Source of the DNA: Dryocosmus kuriphilus | Taxonomy: Eukaryota > Arthropoda > Insecta > Hymenoptera > Cynipidae | Assembly (NCBI GenBank): GCA_038277395.1 | Contig: CM076191.1 | Location: 23,470,983 to 23,534,982, forward strand | Reading direction: 5' to 3' | DNA length: 64,000 nucleotides | Shown here: in pieces, positions 47,201-57,291 of the stretch | How the letters are laid out: every line of letters begins with the position of its first letter | Numbering within the stretch: the first letter of the stretch is position 1 | Program-made: the position numbers and the translations under genes | Notes under the pieces: generated by a model | Told to the model about the DNA's origin: nothing | The model's input: the letters and a program-made list of their open reading frames with translations, nothing else | The model's database searches: none

Positions 47201-47714
47201 AGATAGTTTAATATATCAATTTGCAGTTCCCAACGTTTACGATTATATTAAAAGAGACTCACACAAATTTGATACTTCGGACTATTCACCAAATAATGTT
47301 TACGGAATACGCCTTCTAAATAAAAAAGTATTGGGTTTGATGAAGGATGAAATTAATGGGAAAATAATAACAGAATTTATTGGTGTGAGAGCAAAATTAT
47401 ATGCATACAAAGTTTTGGGTGAAGAGGGGGAGAAAAAGAAAGCTAAAGGTGTAAAAGGGTCTACTTTAAGAACAATAACATTCGAGGACTATAAGCACTC
47501 TCTCATATCTTGCCAAACCCTGATTCGAACTCAACATCTAATCTGAAGTAGAAAACATGAAGTGCAATCTATTAAACAGGACAAGATTGCACTCAGTTGG
47601 TATGCTGATAAGCGTGTTCTTATCCCCGGTCAAACTGAGACTCTTCCATGGGGTTATAAAAATAAAACGTACGAACCCATGGAAGTGGACGATAATGTAC
47701 AAATAAATGTATAG
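44300..47714 (+). pseudogene. polB: Protein-primed family B DNA polymerase, broken
   Basis: Replicates the linear element from a protein primer. The landmarks in order are an N-terminal region to about 44,755; then a zinc-binding HNH/endonuclease-VII-like insert, CDICEKPF...HRDHDHFTGKYRG (about 45,605-45,700); Exo I YADIES (45,333) and Exo II NLSGYDAHF; polymerase motif A DINSQYG (about 46,512); motif B region NSVFGKTMENVRK (46,900); motif C YTDTDSLIY (47,187-47,213); and a C-terminus ending GQTETLPWGYK. Breaks: a frameshift in the A run near 44,440; a deletion near 44,755 that removes an expected conserved block; frameshifts near 45,855, 46,250, 46,570, 47,155 and 47,515; and a deletion near 46,835. 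Catalytic aspartates remain in the DNA, but the gene cannot be expressed whole. Confidence 0.9.
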
Positions 47715-47776
47715 TTTTTGTATTATAATTAATAATGTAAAATATATGTATTATAAAAATTGCATTAGACACATTT

Positions 47777-48492
47777 CCCTCCCTGGGGATCACATGACCT
47801 TGTAGTTGGTGGGAGGTCTTAGGGGTCTAATCGGACGAGCTACCTGGAGGGCTGGAGTAGGTGAACCATAGGGACTGTATCATGAGATGCGGTTGCTCTG
47901 GGGAACTGGGGGTCTCTGGTCTGCGGGACCCTGACCAAGAAGCGATCCTTCCAGGGGGTAATGGCAAAGCCTCCTGGAATATCGAGGGCGCGTGTCATCA
48001 TGCCATACCGTTTAACCCATCGCCAAAAGGGGACGGCTCCAAAGGGGATGGCTCCAAAGGAGACGGCTCCTAAGGGGACGGTTCCAAACGGGACGGCTCC
48101 AAAGTGGCGAAGGAGAGAATTACCGGGCAGCCAGGGCTCCTCACAAGGGGTCTTGGAACAACGGACTTCATCTGGAGCCGCTCCTCATGCCCGTCATGTG
48201 GGTGGGAGGAGAAGGGGCTCCAGGAACACCCCCTTGAACAGGGAGACGGAAGGGCCTAGGGCTCTGAAACCACAGGGCCTGACCTTTGTACACGCACGGG
48301 GTGGGACTTGTTTCCACAACAGAGTGCGGGAAATGCGGTGTGGTACAATGGACTTATAGTCTGAGTGCCGGGGGAGGAGGTGGTTTTAGTGGGTAGGGGC
48401 CGTCAGGCCGAGTCCCACACTCATTCCGTCAAAAGGATTTCCACCTCATACTCCGCCAAACAAAACAAAAAAAAAAAAAGAAAAGAAAAAAA
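47777..48492 (+). mobile_element. Poly(A)-tailed non-LTR retroelement 3' end inserted in the Polinton
   Basis: A GC-rich 716 bp block in AT-rich surroundings, flanked by a perfect 11 bp duplication TAGACACATTT (47,766-47,776 and 48,493-48,503). It ends in an A-rich tail (about 48,463-48,492). The 3' segment (GGAGGTGGTTTTAGTGGGTA, then GAGTCCCACA) resembles 3' untranslated regions of R1-clade LINEs. That family call is a recollection, not a search. It is probably a 5'-truncated copy. It lies just after the polymerase stop and disrupts no gene. Confidence 0.8.
48023..48103. repeat. 15 bp minisatellite inside the retroelement
   Basis: About five to six units of AAGGGGACGGCTCCA with single-base variants. 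Confidence 0.85.
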
Positions 48493-48503
48493 TAGACACA
48501 TTT

Positions 48504-48951
48504 GAGACACTGAGGTTCTTATTGTATTATATTTAATTATTATTATAAGGCGGCAGGTGAAGCGAAGAAAGCGCTGTGTGTGTATGTGATGTAAATATGG
48601 AAGTGTAAGAATGAGTGTTAAATTTTTATGTATTGTACGAAAAATGTAAAAATTATATGTGAATAAAAAAAGGATTTGTATAGATTATAAAAAATATATG
48701 AATTGTAAAATACAAGATTTTAAAATAAATGAATGAAAGAAAGATTGGTAAAATTTAAATTGTTGTTTTTATTTAGAAAGCCCTTAAATACCTGCAAATC
48801 GCCATCCAGTACTCGCACTTATTCATTATAATGGAGGAAGAAACTCTGAGGAAAAAACAACTTCAATTTTATTTCAATTTTTAAAAATTTATCTACAAAA
48901 AATCAGTACATTATTCTTAAAAAATAAGTATTCTATAACCTAAAGGATATT
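48504..48951. other. Polinton intergenic spacer
   Basis: AT-rich, no gene seen between the polymerase (plus) and the convergent minus-strand block. Confidence 0.5.
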
Positions 48952-49455
48952 CTAACAAAGCTGTTCTAAACTCATCCAGCTTTTCAATAAGATTACATTT
49001 TCAATTGCACAATTAATGTGATTTTCATACATATGATGTGTACACTTGATATCATTAATTATAAATATCTTACGCAAACCATGTGGCGAAGGACAGTTCA
49101 AATCAAGCATACCAACAATTTCAGTTGACATTTTTACAAATTTCCTCAACCAATTCTTTTTCTCTAATCCTTTAACATAAATTTTTATTGCATCTTTCAA
49201 AAAGTTCTCGAGGATTACAGATATTAAAGTATATGGTAAATTACTAGAATTCCAGGGTATTCCATGATGATTGTACTCTACCCAAATCTTCATAGACTTA
49301 TATTCTAATGGGACGCAGTTCCACTTGCAGGGTGATTGAAAGAGAAAATTATATGGCTTTGTGATAGCATCATTATCATCATTGATTGGTAATATAGCCA
49401 ATTCTTTCAATACAAATTTGTTTACAGGTAATTTGAAACCCTGCAGGTCACTAAA
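48952..49455 (-). pseudogene. DxQGF/KE-domain protein (stand-alone form)
   Basis: The minus strand reads DLQGFKLPVNKF, then KELAILPIN, YNHHGIPWN, YVKGLEKKNWL, LDLNCPSPHGL and NCAIENVILLKSW, with a stop at 48,952. The order (D-x-Q-G-F, K-E-L/V, HGI-W, CP-L, C-H, CA--N---L--W) parallels residues 1-165 of the fusion gene at 27,754, which has a protease attached. Here the protease is a separate gene at 53,759. A TAG sits a few codons before DLQGF and no ATG lies in frame before it, so the start looks lost, giving pseudogene status. The function is unknown to me; a nuclease-like fold is a guess from acidic and His/Cys spacing. Confidence 0.6.
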
Positions 49456-49777
49456 CTATTTCAACCTAGTTACAGTTTTTATACCAATTTTGTCAAGCCA
49501 CCACTTATTGGTTTATATTCACTTATACGACCATGTAAAATTAAGCAAGTATACTGAAGTTCGAGCTGGAAAATTTTCACTAGTTTGAAATTCTAGACGA
49601 AAATCAACTGGTCCATATTTCAGTGACTCATTTTGTTTAGAACAATCAATAACAATTAGAGGCGCATGCGCTATAAATTCTCCTCTCGATAACAATGGTT
49701 GCGATTCCTCGCCATAGTAATTAGCCTGAAAGTTTGTGTACATTTCGTAAAGTAGAGAATACTGATTTTTATTAATA

Positions 49778-51871
49778 CAGGTATCCCTCCTTTTACGCGG
49801 TTTTTTTTTACGCGGTTTTGATTATACGCGGTTTTAGAACTGTTACCAAAATTTTTTTTACGCGGACGTAACTAGATTATACGCGGTTTCGCTTGTTTTG
49901 TTTATAACCATGTTCGGATAGTTTATCAAATGTCAACAAAATCTAAAACCCTCTAGTTTTTTGCACATTTTTTTCCGAAATGGCTCCAAAAACTAGCCCA
50001 AAGAAATTTTAAAAAGTGAAAAAAGTCATGAGTTTAGCAGACAAAATAAAAATTCTCAATTTACTTGATGCAAACGAAAGAGTCAGTGCGGTCGCAAAGA
50101 GATTTGGCGTGAATGAATCTACTATAAGGACTATTCGAGACAACAAAATAAAAATTCGCAGTAGCGCACAACAAATGGGATCTCACGTAAAAGTAAGTGA
50201 ATGCATAAATCGATGTGGAATATAAATCATTTTTGTAAGAAAACACTTTTCATCTCTCGCGTACGATTGTGATTGCAGGTTATAAAATATACGAGAAATA
50301 AGAACATTGAAAAAATGGAAGACATGCCGATTATATGGATTCAAGATAAAATCTATAAAAAAATACCCTTGTCTACAGAAATGATTCGAGAGCAAGCTTC
50401 AATTTTGTATGATTATGTTGTCAACAAATGTGGTGCCTCTGCTAAAGAAAAATTTTCAGCTAGTAAAGGCTGGTTTGAAGGTTTCAAAAATAGGTTTTCT
50501 CTGCATAATGTAAAATTCAGCGGTGAAGCTGCATCAGCAGATCATAAAGCTGCCGCAGAATTTCCTCTGCAGTTAAGGCAACTAATTTTTGAGAAAAACT
50601 TTTCTCCAGAGCAGGTTTTTAACTGCGATGAAACCGGACTTTTCTGTAAAAGAATGCCAAATCGCACCTTTTTAACCGAACAAGAACAGGCAGCTCCAGG
50701 GTTCAAAGCCGGCAAAGATCGATACACTCTTCTTTTTTGGTGCTAATGCAACTGGTACGCTAAAATGTAAACCGCTAATCGTGTACAGATCGGAAACTCC
50801 TCGAGCTCTGCGTGGAAAAAAAAGAATATTTGCCGGTGTTCTGGCAATCCAACAAGAAAGCTTGGGTAACAAAGAAAATGTTTGATGCATGGTTAGTTCA
50901 ATCATTCCTTCCTGAAGTCAAAGAATTTTTGCAAAAAAATAACCTTGATTTAAAAATTCTTTTGACACTTGATAACGCATCTGCTCACTCGACCGAATTA
51001 CTAAATGCTCACCCAAACTTGGAAATTTTATTTTTCCCTCCCAACACTACATCTTTGATCCAACCGATGGACCAAACCGTCATATCGACTTTTAAATCGT
51101 ACTACTTACGCAGAGTCTTAAAGAATATGTTGCAAGCTGTCAATCAATATTCTGAACATGACTCAGGTTTTGTTAAAGACTATTGGAAACAATTTACAAT
51201 TGCTGATTCTATTAGAATTGTAAAAGAATCTTGGGACGAAGTTGCACCCTCTACTATAAATAGAAGTTGGAGAAAATTGTGACCTGAGGTTGTGCCACAA
51301 AAAGAGACGCCGGTTTTGAATGTTACCGATGAGATAATCAGCGTTTCAAAAGAAATTGGAGGTGAAGGGTTCGAGGATCTTCAACCCTCGGACATAAGAG
51401 AACTTTTTGAAGAAGGTGCTGAATTAACTCCAGAAGATCTTGAAGCGGTTATTGAAGATTCCCAAGAGAAAAAAACAAGCGATGAAGGTAAACAAAGCGA
51501 CGATCCAACACTCACCGCTGCAAATTTGAGAGCGATTATGAGTCTAATGCAACAAGCCATTGATTCAGCCGTCGAAAATGATCCGATTATGGTACGCAGC
51601 ATGAAATTCAAGCACGATTGTGAAGTAGCTATGAGTGCTTATATGGAATTACATAAAGACTTCATGAGATGCGCTAAACAGACACGCGTTACTGATTTTT
51701 TAAAGTGAATCTGCTAAAAATTCATGTGTATCTACTAGTACTAGAAATATGGTGAAAATGGTAAATTTGTCACTTCCTTGCACCTAACCCTCTATTTCCC
51801 ATAAGAACAATGTCTTTTTTTACGCGGTACTTTTTTGGAACGGAACTACCGCGTAAAAAGAGGGATACCTG
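49778..51871 (+). mobile_element. Tigger/pogo-type DNA transposon
   Basis: The 23 bp inverted ends (CAGGTATCCCTC/TTTTTACGCGG, one mismatch) are flanked by TA on both sides (49,776-49,777 and 51,872-51,873), the TA duplication of the Tc1/mariner superfamily. Subterminal TTTTACGCGG repeats occur at the left. The length is 2,094 bp. The transposase carries the CENP-B-type DNA-binding domain and DDE_1 domain of Tigger elements. Confidence 0.95.
50016..51708 (+). pseudogene. Tigger transposase, one intron, broken
   Basis: Exon 1 (50,016-50,192) has a psq/CENP-B helix-turn-helix (SLADKIKILNLLDANERVSA, VNESTIRTIR). A GT-AG intron, 50,193-50,278, joins HVK to VIKYTR. The CENP-B-type second domain follows (SASKGWFEGFKNRF). 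The DDE domain then has NCDETGL (first D, about 50,622), LDNASAH (second D, about 50,972) and PNTTSLIQPMDQTVI (third D). It is broken by a frameshift near 50,740-50,810 and a TGA at 51,280-51,282 within KL-PEVV, where the family has tryptophan. The tail (51,292-51,708) is acidic and ends DFLK. With only two lesions it is a fairly young insertion. Confidence 0.92.
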
Positions 51872-52755
51872 TATTGAGATTTAAATTACCATAAGGATAA
51901 CACTGATCGTTCAAAAATAGTTTTGCATTAGTTAGATTACAATGACCAAAGCGACTAGAGTTTATATTAGTATTATTTTTTCTGTTTGTTTGGAAACCTA
52001 GTATAACAAATCTCGGTTTCTCCAATTGTGCTGATGTTTTTACAGTCCAAACATGGTTTGAAGTAGTTGAAAGTAGAGGATATTCATACAATTCCCAAGA
52101 TCGAAAACTTATTGGAATAAATGGATCTTTTTCAATGTAGTTTAGCAACTGAAATTTTCGTGAATCTGATAATCTAAGGCTGCGTAATAGCCACTCAACT
52201 TTATTAATTTCAATATTATACTGCTCATTGGGAGCTGTTTGCAAGATGGTATTTGCATCACTTTTTGATCTTGTCAAAGTAAGTTCATGTTTAGCATTGA
52301 CAATGACTTTGTGATAATTTTCAGCAAAGCCAAATATCATGCAAAGAGAAACAGATACGTCAAAATAGCCTGTAGCGTTGGTTAATGATTGGTCATTATT
52401 ATTTATTTCAAGCCAACCAGTATTTTCAATGTAACGTAATTGGCTGGGATTTAAAGATATATAATTTTTCATGAGGCTAGTGAGGCCAACATTTTTGTTT
52501 CTATCAATTTCTATTGCGTTGATATCATATCTTGCTTCATAAAACAAATGACAGATGGCATTAGAAACTAACACTGTAGTAGTCACTGGTGTTCCACCAA
52601 TCCTCACCAATCTTTCGTGTACGTGAAGTAAACTTTTGCTTGGTAGGAGGCAGTGATCTTGGTTTTGCACAACAATTCGAATTTCATCCCTGTTATTGAA
52701 AGTTGATGAGGCATAAGGCTGATGTGCATGGACTTCAGAGTGAGCAATTGATTCA

Positions 52756-52971
52756 TCAAAGATGATTGGTGTTTGAATGATTAAAATTCCCACTTCCATA
52801 GCAAACAATTAAACGTCGACAAACAAAAATACAAACGCAGGTGCAAAAAATCTTAAATTTCTTTATTCTCGTCTTCGTTTTCTGACTTCTAGACCTTGAT
52901 GTTTCAGGAATAGCACGTTTTGAGGTGTTAGCCCTTTGACTGCTCTTTGTTGACTGATTAGTTTGTGACAT
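52756..52971 (-). CDS. Short basic Ser/Lys/Arg-rich ORF ahead of the capsid gene
   Basis: Seventy-one codons from 52,971 (MSQTNQSTKSSQRANTSKRA) overlap the capsid start in another frame. It could be a small basic protein or the original N-terminus of the capsid protein, lost by a frameshift. Only its position and charge support it. Confidence 0.3.
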   Translation of the reverse strand: MSQTNQSTKSSQRANTSKRAIPETSRSRSQKTKTRIKKFKIFCTCVCIFVCRRLIVCYGSGNFNHSNTNHL

Positions 52972-53029
52972 GGTGCTGCTTTATTATAACCAAAACCAAC
53001 CTTCTTATTGAAAACGATACCCATTATTA

Positions 53030-53719
53030 TTATCTTAGAAACATTATGTGTAGTCTGATTGTTATAACTTCTCCACGAAAATTAACCAAATGTCCGTCTT
53101 GATCAACTATATGGAGCTGTATATGATCTATTGACTGTACGGCGACTGGTAAGTAAATAACATGAGAAGGTACTTCCACTATCTTATAACCAGGTGGTAC
53201 TACAGGAAAAAATTCGTGAATAGTATGTACTTTTTGTCCATTAATATATGCACCTGTAGTTATAATGCACTCAACTCTGAGAGCATTCACTTTTATGATT
53301 AATACCGGTTGATCACATTTATAAAGCTTTTTAGCTTCTAGTCTGCGTGGAGAAAATCCCAGCAAACGACCAATAGAATATTCAGATTCAAAATTTATAT
53401 CTCGATTGCAATAGATTTCACTTTTCAGAGTATTATTATTTGGCTTGATGTGAATTTCAATACCCTCAGTTGCCAAAACATTCTGCAGATAGCGCTGTGT
53501 GTCATTTATCTCATAACTACCCGTAGGTATAGTGTACTCTTTATTATTCACATAAAATTTATTTTGACCAATATCCACGTTTGGAATTGAATTAAAGGTT
53601 AGAAATTCAACAAGACCGAGCGCATAATTTTTGTCAGGAGACAATTCAATCGGTGGAAAATAGTTCGTCTCCAGAATTGAAGAAGTTCCCGATAATGTTA
53701 GTGTCAATGAATCATACAT
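53030..53719 (-). CDS. Probable minor capsid (penton-like) protein
   Basis: Intact 229-residue frame starting MYDSLTLTLSGTSSILETNY. Features: FPPIELSPDKNYALGLVEFL (a strand-rich N-terminal block), FYVNNKEYTIPTGSYEI, IGRLLGFSPRRL, GAYINGQKVHTIHEFFP and a C-terminus VNFRGEVITIRLHI. I recognise this order in insect Maverick proteins; the family is interpreted as the single jelly-roll vertex protein, which is knowledge from related elements and not visible here. It sits between the capsid and protease genes on the same strand, about 40 bases from the protease, so co-expression as a late block is likely. No frame break was found. Confidence 0.7.
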   Translation of the reverse strand: MYDSLTLTLSGTSSILETNYFPPIELSPDKNYALGLVEFLTFNSIPNVDIGQNKFYVNNKEYTIPTGSYEINDTQRYLQNVLATEGIEIHIKPNNNTLKSEIYCNRDINFESEYSIGRLLGFSPRRLEAKKLYKCDQPVLIIKVNALRVECIITTGAYINGQKVHTIHEFFPVVPPGYKIVEVPSHVIYLPVAVQSIDHIQLHIVDQDGHLVNFRGEVITIRLHIMFLR

Positions 53720-53758
53720 GTTGATGACTAACCTTACACTGACTTGATATTACATATT

Positions 53759-54175
53759 TCAACACTTATATAGATTATACATACTTTTAGATTTTAATTG
53801 ATTACACAGAAATTGTAAACATAAATGTCCACAAACGAATGTAGCATAATTTTGATATCTGTTATAATTATACTTTATACTAGCAACACCGAGGTACTTA
53901 AAGAGATCCAAAAGTGGTCGAAGATTACCAAAGCTATCAAAATAAATTACTTTATTTTTCATCTTTTTATAGGCACACCAGTGTGTTCCTGATCCTTTTC
54001 TATCATCAAGGTTAACAATAGCACTTTCATATTTACGTGATCCACCTTCTGGCAATCCATTTCGCATAAAAACACCTCAAAAATGTGGTATCTTCAAAGA
54101 TTTCGCGAATTTAAGTAAATCTGCATCAGTCAATGCTCGATGAGATAGCTTCACTTTAAGTTTTTTGACTTGCAT
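53759..54175 (-). pseudogene. Adenain-like cysteine protease, one nonsense codon
   Basis: Capsid maturation protease of the adenovirus/Ulp1 clan. The start at 54,175 (MQVKKLKVKLSHRALTDADL) overlaps the end of the upstream gene by 25 bases. The frame continues DLLKFAKSLKIPHF and then hits TGA near 54,085, where one C-to-T change of CGA would explain it. It reopens at MRNGLPEGG. The catalytic order is histidine in SGTHWCAY, aspartate in IYFDSFGNL, and cysteine in FVCGHLCLQFL. All three are present, unlike the fused protease at 27,754. The C-terminus is short (about 20 residues after the cysteine). A single point mutation is the only evident lesion. Confidence 0.85.
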
Positions 54176-55028
54176 TTAAGTCCTGATCCATTGAGATGAA
54201 GTCCTAGTCCTTTTTTATATGGTTTTAAATAAAGATCTCTCCCCAAAGCAATGGCTTCCATCGTTTCATTATGACGTTTACTCTCTGTAAGTTGATGTTT
54301 TGCAGAATTTGCATCATTTACAGCTTTTACAATACCAGCCGCTCCACCTTCTGGTGCTCCAGTTGCACTTAGACACGCAAAAATGGGTATTAGAAAGGGT
54401 AGAAAACCACCCACCTTAGTTGGAACAGGTAGAATACGTGGCTTATTAATTTTCCTCTTTCCACCAGCTCTTTTTACAACATTGCGTGCACCTCTTAATG
54501 CAGACTTGATGACAGTTTGTGCATCATTACCCGAAATCATTGAGTTTTTATCTACCATAACGATATTTCTTAACGTGGTAGCAGGCTTTTTTTTATTCTT
54601 GAGATCCATGCCAAACATATATTTAACTTTCATAGTGTTTGCTATTCCCCAAGCACCTGCTTTTTCAACTATACCCGCGTCTTTAGCAACTACATGCCCC
54701 CAAGCTTTTTCAGCTAGTGCTCTATTAGCCACGTTTCTAGCCTCAAAACGTCCTCCCTATTTTGTGAATAAGCAGTATCGTGATCTTTGCAAGCTGCATC
54801 CAGTGGATTGATTCCTGGATCACCTCGCGCTAATGGTTTTTCCAGCTTAGTACCTGGTCCACAGTACTGGTAACCAGGCAAGTGCAACTCAAATGGCAAG
54901 TTGTTGATGATTTTGTTGACTGAGCCTCTTCCACGTCTTTTCTGCTTCACAGCTTGTTTACGACTAACTCTTTTTCGTTCATGAACGATCATATCTGTTT
55001 GAAAGATGCTTTCAGACTGACAATTCAA
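54151..55028 (-). pseudogene. Phospholipase A2-like protein with pX-like hydrophobic segment
   Basis: Two frames that belong together. The first, from 55,028 (MNCQSESIFQTDM), has a basic stretch RKQAVKQKRRGRG and then a parvovirus-type PLA2 domain. Its calcium loop is YQYCGPGT and its catalytic motif DAACKDHDTAY (His-Asp pair). A frameshift near 54,740 leads into the second frame (to 54,151), with ANRALAEKAWGHVV, then VGGFLPFLIPIFACL followed by small Gly/Ala residues, and a basic tail. The GGFLP-LIP hydrophobic motif resembles the core peptide pX of adenoviruses. Such PLA2 domains help virus particles breach membranes in known families; the role here is inference. Gene order places it in the structural block, divergent from the ATPase. 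Confidence 0.8.
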
Positions 55029-55076
55029 CCTATATAAGCAGTATATTTATAGTTTATACAATCAGTCATAGTCACG
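55029..55076. promoter_or_regulatory. Divergent intergenic region, 48 bp
   Basis: The PLA2 gene starts leftward at 55,028 and the ATPase rightward at 55,077. The spacer contains TATATAAG-like (CCTATATAAGC, 55,029-55,039) and TATTTATAG stretches, suitable for bidirectional transcription. No experiment supports it; only the arrangement does. Confidence 0.4.
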
Positions 55077-55772
55077 ATGCAGTTTGAAGCACAAACTGTG
55101 AAATTATCAGTTGAGAATTTTGATTCACTAGTTGAAAATGATAAAAAGAAAGAACGGGATGGACATTTAATGCCAAATAGTGTACGAACAATATCCTGTG
55201 GACCCTCCAACTGTGGAAAGACAAATGCTTTGCTCAATATATTAATACATCCAAATGGATTAAGATTTGAAAATGTTTATGTATACTCGAAATCGTTCAA
55301 TCAACCGAAATACAAATTTTTGGAAAAAGTTCTTCATTCAGTAGATGGCGTTGAGTACTATCCTTTCAATGAAGATGAGGATGTGGTGATACCAAGTGAA
55401 GCATGGCCTAATTCAATAATGGTATTTGATGATGTAGCATGTGAGAAGCAAGATAATATAAAAGCATTTTTCTCTATGGGTAGACACAGGGATGTTGATT
55501 GTTTCTACTTGAGTCAAACATGTGCCCGTATTCATAAACATCTTGTACGTGATAATGTTAATTTACTAGTACTATTTAAACAAGATGAGATAAATCTGAA
55601 GCATATATATGACGATCATTTTAATACTGATATGCCTTTTTTACAATTTAAGGATATGTGTCTAGCTTGCTGGTATGATAAGTATGGGTTCCTTGTAATT
55701 GATAAAGATAGAAATGTTAACCAAGGCAGATATAGAAAGGGTTTTGATTGTTTTATAAGTCTAGAAAAATAA
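55077..55772 (+). CDS. DNA-packaging ATPase (FtsK/HerA, A32-like)
   Basis: Intact 231-residue frame. Walker A at about residues 40-48 (CGPSNCGKTNALL) and Walker B IMVFDDVA at about 117-124 are followed by an arginine/sensor region GRHRDVDCFYLSQTCARIHKH. This is the pattern of the small packaging ATPases of Polintons and related viruses, which thread the linear DNA into capsids. The length agrees with the family. It is divergent from the structural genes and first in a plus-strand block with DUF8207-like, GPPG and integrase genes. No break was found. Confidence 0.93.
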   Translation: MQFEAQTVKLSVENFDSLVENDKKKERDGHLMPNSVRTISCGPSNCGKTNALLNILIHPNGLRFENVYVYSKSFNQPKYKFLEKVLHSVDGVEYYPFNEDEDVVIPSEAWPNSIMVFDDVACEKQDNIKAFFSMGRHRDVDCFYLSQTCARIHKHLVRDNVNLLVLFKQDEINLKHIYDDHFNTDMPFLQFKDMCLACWYDKYGFLVIDKDRNVNQGRYRKGFDCFISLEK

Positions 55773-55832
55773 TATATACGTATGTAATGCCCAAATTAGA
55801 AACAGTCATACATAAGACGTTGTTGTATCAAC

Positions 55833-56826
55833 ATGTCTTCACTCTAAAAGAATTTTCAGAAACAAAAAAATATTTTACATCAAATTGCTAAAGCTAGTGA
55901 AACAATTCGACGAAAACATAGGCTATTGAAGTTGGGCAAGGAGAAGGTGTGATACTTTCAAACCTATTGTTAATCCACTTTAAAAAAATGTGGGTGGTCT
56001 TGAGAAAAGAAAAAGAAAAAAAGTTGAACCAATTAAAAAAGAGGAATTAAGGAGTGAAGAAAATATTTCTGATGAGAATGATGATGATGATTTGTCATTT
56101 AAATCTATTTATGATGAAGAAGAAAGAAATGAGAAAGAAGGTTCCAGTAATTTAGGGTTGTCAGCTCATAGTACAGCGAAAAATAATTCAGACGAGTCTT
56201 CCACTTTATGGGATGATGTTGATGATGATAGAAACAAATATCTCATATTGTTAGGCGAAAAAAATAAAGATCTCGATAATGTATACGGCGTAAGAAAATT
56301 AATGAAGGATAGATTAATGATTGTAGATTTTTCGATAAATTTCGATCATGATCATATTTATGTGGGTAATTTGAATTTTCCTAAAAGTGAAGGTTTGCTT
56401 GAGCTTTTATTTAAAAAAGTACCTGAAGAGTCCTCTATAATTTCTGATGATCAGAAAGATTATCAAAAAATTATTATTGCGACAAGCGCCTATAAAAAGA
56501 ATTATAAACCAGATGGTGCTGTTCGTGATAGTAAAGGTTTTAAATATAAAAACTTTATAGAAAAATTAATTCCCACATCACCATTAAAAAAAAATAGGGA
56601 CAGACGAAGTAAAAACCGAAATTCAACAGGTCAAGGTATAATAATGCCACAACATATGACTGCTAGAGAGGGAAGTCAATGAGATTACGTTTACTGGGAT
56701 GATCCTAATGAATTGGTAGATCGACTGCGCTTACTTGTAGCGTCTCAAGCAGCAGGCAATCCAAGTCACAGAAATGAAATTATATCGATTATTGAAGAAC
56801 TAAGGGAAGCTGAAATTATATATTAA
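55833..56826 (+). pseudogene. DUF8207-like Polinton protein
   Basis: Uncharacterised. The ATG at 55,833 is followed by shifted frames whose readable part is QIAKASETIRRKHRLLKLGK. The main frame (55,990-56,682) has an acidic middle (EENISDENDDDDLSF), a domain with YGVRKL, IYVGNLNFPKSEGLLELLF and IIIATSAYKKNYKPDG, and then a basic stretch KKNRDRRSKNRN. A TGA at 56,680 precedes the in-frame end DYVYWDDPNELVDRLRLLVA ... EAEIIY (56,826). I recognise the combination as the family called DUF8207 in insect Maverick proteins. The function is not known. Breaks: two or three small indels in the first 150 bases and one stop near the end. Confidence 0.65.
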
Positions 56827-56859
56827 TGAATGTTTTGTAAGATTTCCATCATTCGCAAG

Positions 56860-57291
56860 ATGAATATTGATGTGTTTGGACGTTATTCTAAGCAAGCAAA
56901 GACTGCAAATCGTGGCCCTCCTGGAATGGGTTTCAAAGTCACACCTAAAGGAAATTATGATATTGAAAACAAAAAGCTGTGCAATGTAGCTGATGCGCAA
57001 GATTTAAATGACGCTGTAAATTTAAATATAGCGCAGCATATATTACAGCAAGAAATTCGGACTATCTATGATGTTATATCTTCCTTGCGAACTGAAGTTG
57101 TTAACAATACTATGTTGATTGAATCTCTGGAAACTTCAGCAAATAAGAGCTTTAAAAATGTGAAAATTGATGCTGAAACTGCTCAAAAACTAGTGTTTCG
57201 AAATTCAGAGCTCATTACTCAATTGGATGCTAGACTGAACACATATAAATATGGACGAGGGGAAACTGCAGTTGGTGAAAGAGCTGCATAA
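56860..57291 (+). CDS. GPPG-containing coiled structural protein
   Basis: I chose the ATG at 56,860 (MNIDVFGRYSKQ) over 56,830 because the family-like sequence begins there. The protein has NRGPPGMGFKVTPKGNYDIE, then KKLCNVADAQDLNDAVNL, a pattern (L-NV----D--DAV) seen in phage and viral fibre/needle repeats. A helical, probably trimeric coiled-coil C-terminal half follows. A fibre or spike-associated role is inference. It is intact. Its last 41 bases overlap the integrase start, suggesting coupled expression. Confidence 0.55.
   Translation: MNIDVFGRYSKQAKTANRGPPGMGFKVTPKGNYDIENKKLCNVADAQDLNDAVNLNIAQHILQQEIRTIYDVISSLRTEVVNNTMLIESLETSANKSFKNVKIDAETAQKLVFRNSELITQLDARLNTYKYGRGETAVGERAA

Larger units (their letters stand above)
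49479..52808 (-). pseudogene. Probable major capsid protein, split by Tigger
   Basis: Two coding parts on the minus strand: 52,808-51,872 (MEVGILIIQTP..., ESIAHSEVHAHQPYASS, RSWELYEYPL, QLEKPRFVILGFQTNR, ending LFLNDQCYPYGNLN) and 49,777-49,479 (YTNFQANYYGEE, APLIVIDCSKQNESLK, PVDFRLEFQTSENFPA). Together they would make about 410 residues. I recognise it as the conserved insect Maverick protein taken to be the double jelly-roll capsid subunit; the jelly-roll fold itself cannot be seen here. A one-base shift near 49,570 alters the last 25 codons; the correct frame ends at 49,479. It lies directly upstream of the minor capsid and protease genes' block, in the same orientation. It is inactivated by the 2.1 kb insertion at 49,778. 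Confidence 0.7.
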
